This document shows, in pieces, positions 60,801 through 64,000 of a stretch of 64,000 bases of DNA. This stretch comes from VBWE01 sp943372645 (lineage in GTDB: Bacteria > Bacteroidota > Bacteroidia > Palsa-965), in contig CALRZN010000023.1 of NCBI GenBank assembly GCA_943372645.1, positions 1 through 64,000 on the forward strand, written 5' to 3'. The translations under genes and the position numbers were made by a program. Under the pieces are notes generated by a model. That model was not told where the DNA came from. It was given only the letters and a program-made list of their open reading frames with translations, and made no database searches. Numbering within the stretch: the stretch's first letter is position 1; each line of letters begins with the position of its first letter.

Positions 60801-61942
60801 TCGAAAAAGCGAAGCCGGGAACGTCCATCAGCATGCTGGTGCAGATGGTGGAAAACAGCGGCTCGCCCGATGTAAGTCCGCCCGATGTGAACTGGAGCTA
60901 TCTCCGTAACAACACGTGGATCAAACTCAACCAGCAGCAGCTGATTTCCGACACCACCAACGGGTTTCTCACCAGCGGCATTGTGGAAGTGGCGCTGCCG
61001 AACGATGCAACGGATACAAACACGATTCTCGATTCGGGTAAATACTGGCTGGCTGCAAGTGTGGCCGAAGGCTACGAAGCACTCAGTTCTGTGCTTGGCA
61101 TTTACACGCAGGCAGTATGTGCGGTGTTCGACGATAACGGCAACGATCCGTCGCGCCTTTCGGCACCGCTCGAAAGCGGGCAGATTGCAAAACTGCTGAA
61201 CTCGCTGCCGCAGATTAAAAAAGTAACACAGCCGTTTGCTTCTTTCGGCGGACGTATGGCCGAACAGAGCCCGGAATATTACCGCCGGGTAAGCGAACGC
61301 CTGCGGCACAAAGGCCGTTCCATGGCCATCTGGGATTACGAGCACCTTGTGCTGGAATATTTCCCGTCTATTTACAAAGTAAAATGCATCAGCCACACCA
61401 GCAATGTGTGCGACTCGGAACTCATCCCCGGCAGTGTTTGTGTAACGGTTATTTCCAACCTGCGCAACCAGAACCAGGTGGACACGCTGAAACCGACCAC
61501 GAGCATTGCGGTGCTTGAAGAAATAAAAACGTTTCTGCAGAAAAGGACTTCGCGTTTTGTGAACCTCGAGGTGATCAATCCGAAATTCGAAGAAGTAAAA
61601 GTTGCTTTCGACGTGGTGTTCTATGACGAATACGCTGCCGACAACGGCTACTATACAAACCTGCTTGAAGAAGAAATAAAACGTTACCTCTCGCCCTGGG
61701 CTTTTGATGACGGCGCTGAAATTGTTTTCGGCGGCACCATCCACGGCTCGTCCATCATCAACTTCATTGAAGAACGGAAATACGTTTCGTACATCCGCAA
61801 CTTTGTGATGCAGGTGCTGGACGAAGACGGCAATCCCCTGGCAGATACAAACGGAACCGATATTGATGATGTGAAAGCTTCAACAGCCAAATCGGTACTC
61901 GTTTCATCCGACGCGCATAGTATTAACTGGATACAGAAATAA
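57887..61942 (+). CDS. Large baseplate protein (Afp11/BaseplateJ-like)
   Basis: The 1351-residue protein is the main baseplate wedge component. It has an N-terminal helical part (YVKPDERRIEDMLLFARKFA), long beta-rich inserts and a C-terminal BaseplateJ-like section from about residue 1120 (MAEQSPEYYRRVSERLRHKG; AIWDYEHLVLEYFPSIYKV; GTIHGSSIINFIEERKYVSY). In Afp/PVC the equivalent Afp11/Pvc11 (gp6-like) protein builds the hexameric ring around the spike. It is longer than Afp11 of the classical particle, with extra sequence in the middle. It ends 2 nt before the next gene. Confidence 0.9.
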   Translation: MPINDNESSANTHDPCACETRHPLERDGTGQNQRLLPALDPAYVKPDERRIEDMLLFARKFAQKLRFFSNDNQPDGDWLTFIENDVTMLVAEISKLNLYEERKKLQARIETMEQDLAKDPDADIEEELPQVIIEHIAALIKKMSSWYIRSDKDLRLYHDINLTFTSVFVPNIRRVAGVIKAAINKWGAPDTPIAFYFPDFEVLLNDEWIEYLKRPEIFGEDGSGNIDWENDTTIPPLDAVFQVDGNEKQLYRSASRYLHGLYEQQANALQTFAVKKEFYLTETLENYPYHKAHIGLYLAFLRVFTYAQQHMNGLTARHLDYYYESVLGLKRKAAEPDKVHVIFELAKNVTEFLVAESTELNASKDKKGVQVVFDTCDDLLVNTSQATTFKNLLIETDLTGAAQDRDFYGIYASPVANSSDGIGGELDKDVPQWEAFGESQHGLLDANRTMPDARVGFAIASPQLILGEGARVITLTFQMESGQEKTQEILDAVVGHSGDAVICRLTGKKGWFTPTHNIAISIERKETIDDDQSWVFTYGNVGFSGSYYENVNIDPIKYGVLGNYYTEMPRKDLLVAEKAGTDESAARINGNSFYYELTLTITLDATEQAILPYSANAHKGSYVTSYPIVAIEFPNYPSDELPAEPTSEEYQAATEHKRNVYSFLKTVTIRNGKIKVNVTGLKNVIVQNDAAKLKPDAPFLPFGVQPSVNSSFYIGSQELFYKKLDNLKIYLAWHEKPDDFDSYYQTYKIALGLPKDQQGNYLPLYFAAALEYRDNRQWKKLSCSNSGYNNVLLFPGKETSTDSDINGHCMFEFSASDLVTTGYSRIDQFSRYTGSNTIDEYNNDVQRGFIRMNLGNPDFQHKTYAAVLAKVAFATAATTDTTGLKGLIVNPPYTPTIRSVTVEYTSEQKLEAGIDQLFHLYPFGEAEVLIQKEATYLLPQFRLYDLIEDESTGKSVPELDDEEQVSMLFIGLEKAKPGTSISMLVQMVENSGSPDVSPPDVNWSYLRNNTWIKLNQQQLISDTTNGFLTSGIVEVALPNDATDTNTILDSGKYWLAASVAEGYEALSSVLGIYTQAVCAVFDDNGNDPSRLSAPLESGQIAKLLNSLPQIKKVTQPFASFGGRMAEQSPEYYRRVSERLRHKGRSMAIWDYEHLVLEYFPSIYKVKCISHTSNVCDSELIPGSVCVTVISNLRNQNQVDTLKPTTSIAVLEEIKTFLQKRTSRFVNLEVINPKFEEVKVAFDVVFYDEYAADNGYYTNLLEEEIKRYLSPWAFDDGAEIVFGGTIHGSSIINFIEERKYVSYIRNFVMQVLDEDGNPLADTNGTDIDDVKASTAKSVLVSSDAHSINWIQK

Positions 61943-61944
61943 GC

Positions 61945-64000
61945 ATGACAACAGACCAGTTACTGACCATCCCGAAAATACCGAAACTGGAGAACAGTGA
62001 AAACTACGAGTTCCTCCGGAAAGAAGGGTTGAAATTTATTGAGCGCCTTTCGGGAAAAATATGGACCGATTACAACTCGCACGATCCGGGTATAACCACG
62101 CACGAACTGCTGTGTTATGCCATCACCGACCTGGGCTACCGCACCGCGCATCCCATTGAAGACATCATTGCTTCGGGCGGTGACACGCCCCCGCTGTTTA
62201 CCGCGGGCGATGTGTTGCCGGTGAACCCGACCACCGAACTGGATATCCGCAAATTAGTGATGGACGTGGAAGGCGTGCGCAATGCATGGGTAACAACGGC
62301 GAAAGATTATGAAATACCGGTGTATGCCGATTTCGTAAACCGCTGCCTTACGTTTGATGAGAGCAAAGCCAATGCACTTGTTCCGATCAAAGGGCTTTAC
62401 AACATCCAGCTGGAATTTGAGCCGCGGTATGACGGAAAAAATGAAGAAGACCTCGACGACTCCGAACGCGTTGTACAATACCAGTTTTACAACGACATCC
62501 GCCGCGAAGTACGTAAAACACTGATGGCCCACCGCACACTGTGCGAAGATGTGATGAACATCGGCCAGGTGGAGTACGAAGAAATTGCAGTGTGTGCCGA
62601 CATCGAACTGGAATCGAATGCCGATGTGGCGCTTACACAGGCCAAGATTTACCTGAAACTGATTGATTACTTTTCGCCGCCCATCAACTTCTATTCGCTG
62701 GAAGAGATGGTGGACAAAGGCAAAACAATTGACGAAATATTTGAAGGGCCGCTGCTCAAACACGGTTTCATTGACAACGATGAACTGCTGAAAATTGACC
62801 TGCGCACCGTGCTCCATACCTCGGACATTATCAACGAGATTATGGACATGGAGGAAGTGAAACACGTGAAAAGCATACAACTCATCAAGTATGCCAATGG
62901 CGTGGTGGTGGAAGGTCCCGAGCCGTGGGAACTGAAACTGGAAAACATCAAGGCGCCGCGGCTTTCGCAGAAAAATTCGAAATTCATTTTCTACAAAGGC
63001 GTGTACCCGTATATGGCCCGGCCGGATGAAGTGCAGTCGGAAATGCTGCGCCTGCGCCAGGTAAACGGGCGTTACCGCCTGCAGGGCCATCACAAGGACC
63101 TGGAATACACCAAGGGTACCGACCGCGAAATTGAAAACTATTTCCCGGTACAGAATGATTTTCCGCTGGTTTACGGAACAGGCCCGGTGGGTGTTTCAAA
63201 CAACAGCAGCGATGAACGGAAAGCGCAATCGAAGCAATTCAAAGCGTTTCTTGTTTTCTTTGAGCAGATACTTGTAAACTACCTCGCCCAGCTGGCACAC
63301 ACCAGTCACCTGTTTTCGCATGCGCCCACCATTGACCGGCATAACCTCACACGCAACGGGAATACCTATTACACCGCGGCGCTCACCGGCATCGTGCAGT
63401 TCCAGGACAGTGCGCTGTTTGAACGCATACTGGCCGAAGACAACCATATTAAACGCGAAGCCATGCTCCGCGAGTTTATTGACAGCTTTGATGAAGTGCT
63501 GCTCGCGCAATACGAATGGATGCGCCTGGCCCTGCTGTATGTAACAAACGGCGGCTACGAAAGCGAAGAACACAAGGACATGCTGAAACTCTGGCGTGCC
63601 AACCTTGCCGAGCTGAAAAACGAAGCCTACGTAACCGCGCTCGAAGCACTGCTGCCTCCCACAGCTCCCGACACCGTGGCATTCGCAGCCATAATGACGG
63701 ATCTGAAAAACAACTTCGGGAAAACGTACCCGGCCGAGTTGCAGCAGATGGCCGAAGACGATACGATTTTTGCCGACCGCCGCAACCGTTTTCTCGATCA
63801 CCTGATGGCACGTTTTTCGGAAAGCATGGCGGAATACAGCCTGATGCTTTACCGCCACCGCGAATTCATCAATGAACCGCTCCGCACATCGAAACGGCTG
63901 ATTGCAGACAAAGAATTATTCCTGACCGATTACCCGAAATTCAGCAGCCAGCACAGCAAGGCCTATAATTACAAACCGGTTGCAGAAGCGGCAGATGACG
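61945..64000 (+). CDS. Baseplate protein, Afp12-like, cut by the window end
   Basis: An open frame of at least 685 residues starts MTTDQLLTIPKIPKLENSEN at 61945 and remains open to the last base. Early blocks include WTDYNSHDPGITTHELLCYA and ITDLGYRTAHPIEDI, as in the Afp12/Pvc12 gp7-like family. Other blocks are VVVEGPEPWELKLENIKAPR and KNSKFIFYKGVYPYMARPDE. It would complete the baseplate wedge with the Afp11-like protein. It follows with a 2-nt gap. Length and C-terminus unknown. Confidence 0.82.
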   Translation, partial: MTTDQLLTIPKIPKLENSENYEFLRKEGLKFIERLSGKIWTDYNSHDPGITTHELLCYAITDLGYRTAHPIEDIIASGGDTPPLFTAGDVLPVNPTTELDIRKLVMDVEGVRNAWVTTAKDYEIPVYADFVNRCLTFDESKANALVPIKGLYNIQLEFEPRYDGKNEEDLDDSERVVQYQFYNDIRREVRKTLMAHRTLCEDVMNIGQVEYEEIAVCADIELESNADVALTQAKIYLKLIDYFSPPINFYSLEEMVDKGKTIDEIFEGPLLKHGFIDNDELLKIDLRTVLHTSDIINEIMDMEEVKHVKSIQLIKYANGVVVEGPEPWELKLENIKAPRLSQKNSKFIFYKGVYPYMARPDEVQSEMLRLRQVNGRYRLQGHHKDLEYTKGTDREIENYFPVQNDFPLVYGTGPVGVSNNSSDERKAQSKQFKAFLVFFEQILVNYLAQLAHTSHLFSHAPTIDRHNLTRNGNTYYTAALTGIVQFQDSALFERILAEDNHIKREAMLREFIDSFDEVLLAQYEWMRLALLYVTNGGYESEEHKDMLKLWRANLAELKNEAYVTALEALLPPTAPDTVAFAAIMTDLKNNFGKTYPAELQQMAEDDTIFADRRNRFLDHLMARFSESMAEYSLMLYRHREFINEPLRTSKRLIADKELFLTDYPKFSSQHSKAYNYKPVAEAADD

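Noticed and set aside
60635..61744. Minus-strand open frame of 369 codons
   Set aside because: It lies wholly inside the Afp11-like baseplate gene and has a His/Phe/Arg-rich composition typical of antisense translation.
62254..63093. Minus-strand open frame of 279 codons
   Set aside because: Antisense to the Afp12-like gene, which is open in frame throughout and matches a family.
49925..64000. Prophage rather than injection system
   Set aside because: No capsid, portal, terminase, integrase or lysis genes are visible, and DUF4255, PAAR and Afp11/12-like genes point to an eCIS; the downstream part is unseen, so this is not final.

Overview
The window comes from a Bacteroidota chromosome. Three large predicted secreted proteins end in the type IX secretion (T9SS, Por) sorting domain. 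Promoters fit the Bacteroidota TTTG-N18-21-TAnnTTTG pattern. Lineage-typical families are present, including a DUF6089-type barrel, DUF5011-type lipoproteins, an MlaEFD-type MCE set and a fused alpha/beta E1 dehydrogenase. Base composition looks close to 50 % GC. Nothing seen allows placement below phylum or class.

Layout. 0-4.6 kb is housekeeping: LOG-family protein, TPR lipoprotein-like protein, recF, a membrane-anchored TPR protein and ribH. 4.7-14.2 kb is a run of minus-strand genes for surface or secreted proteins: a T9SS beta-propeller, a tail-fibre-like protein, a small outer-membrane barrel and a 1430-residue T9SS zincin-like protein. A tRNA-Pro/tRNA-Arg pair with a decayed tRNA fragment lies at 14.4-14.8 kb. 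15-24 kb is membrane and envelope: two GT39-like glycosyltransferases, an MlaE/F/D lipid transporter bracketed by a 70-bp direct repeat, a GT2 enzyme and the fused 2-oxoacid dehydrogenase E1. 24.4-26.8 kb holds two pairs of small lipoproteins, one pair built from an 18-residue helical repeat. 26.9-37.5 kb is mixed metabolism (SUI1-like factor, CoA-transferase, NDH-2, aroQ, xerD, a queuosine-precursor transporter, bioA). 37.6-46.1 kb holds tandem secreted paralogues, the bioB-(outer membrane protein)-bioF-bioD run, trmD and rplS. 46.3-49.6 kb carries a T9SS protein, three small minus-strand genes including ogt, and a membrane protein.

The most striking block is 49.9-64.0 kb. It is a single-strand, tightly packed operon for a contractile phage-tail-like particle of the extracellular contractile injection system (eCIS, Afp/PVC/AlgoCIS-like) type. 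The order is: tail terminator (DUF4255), an unrecognised 345-residue protein, a single sheath with a large insertion, two tube proteins, a 55-residue DUF5908/Afp6-like protein, LysM-type tube-spike linker, VgrG-like spike, PAAR tip, gp25-like baseplate protein, a 1351-residue Afp11/BaseplateJ-like protein, and the 5' two-kilobase part of an Afp12-like baseplate protein that runs off the window end. The operon has a good promoter at 49848-49878 and is insulated upstream by a strong terminator. The ATPase, tape measure, fibre and cargo genes are not in the window and would be expected downstream.

Repeat structure is notable. A roughly 190-bp long-hairpin element occurs twice (32.8 and 41.1 kb), each time filling a convergent intergenic gap. 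A 70-bp direct repeat flanks the Mla locus. A palindrome has split a tRNA fragment next to tRNA-Arg. A perfect 28-bp inverted repeat sits at the left edge. No CRISPR array, rRNA, integrase island or complete insertion sequence was seen.
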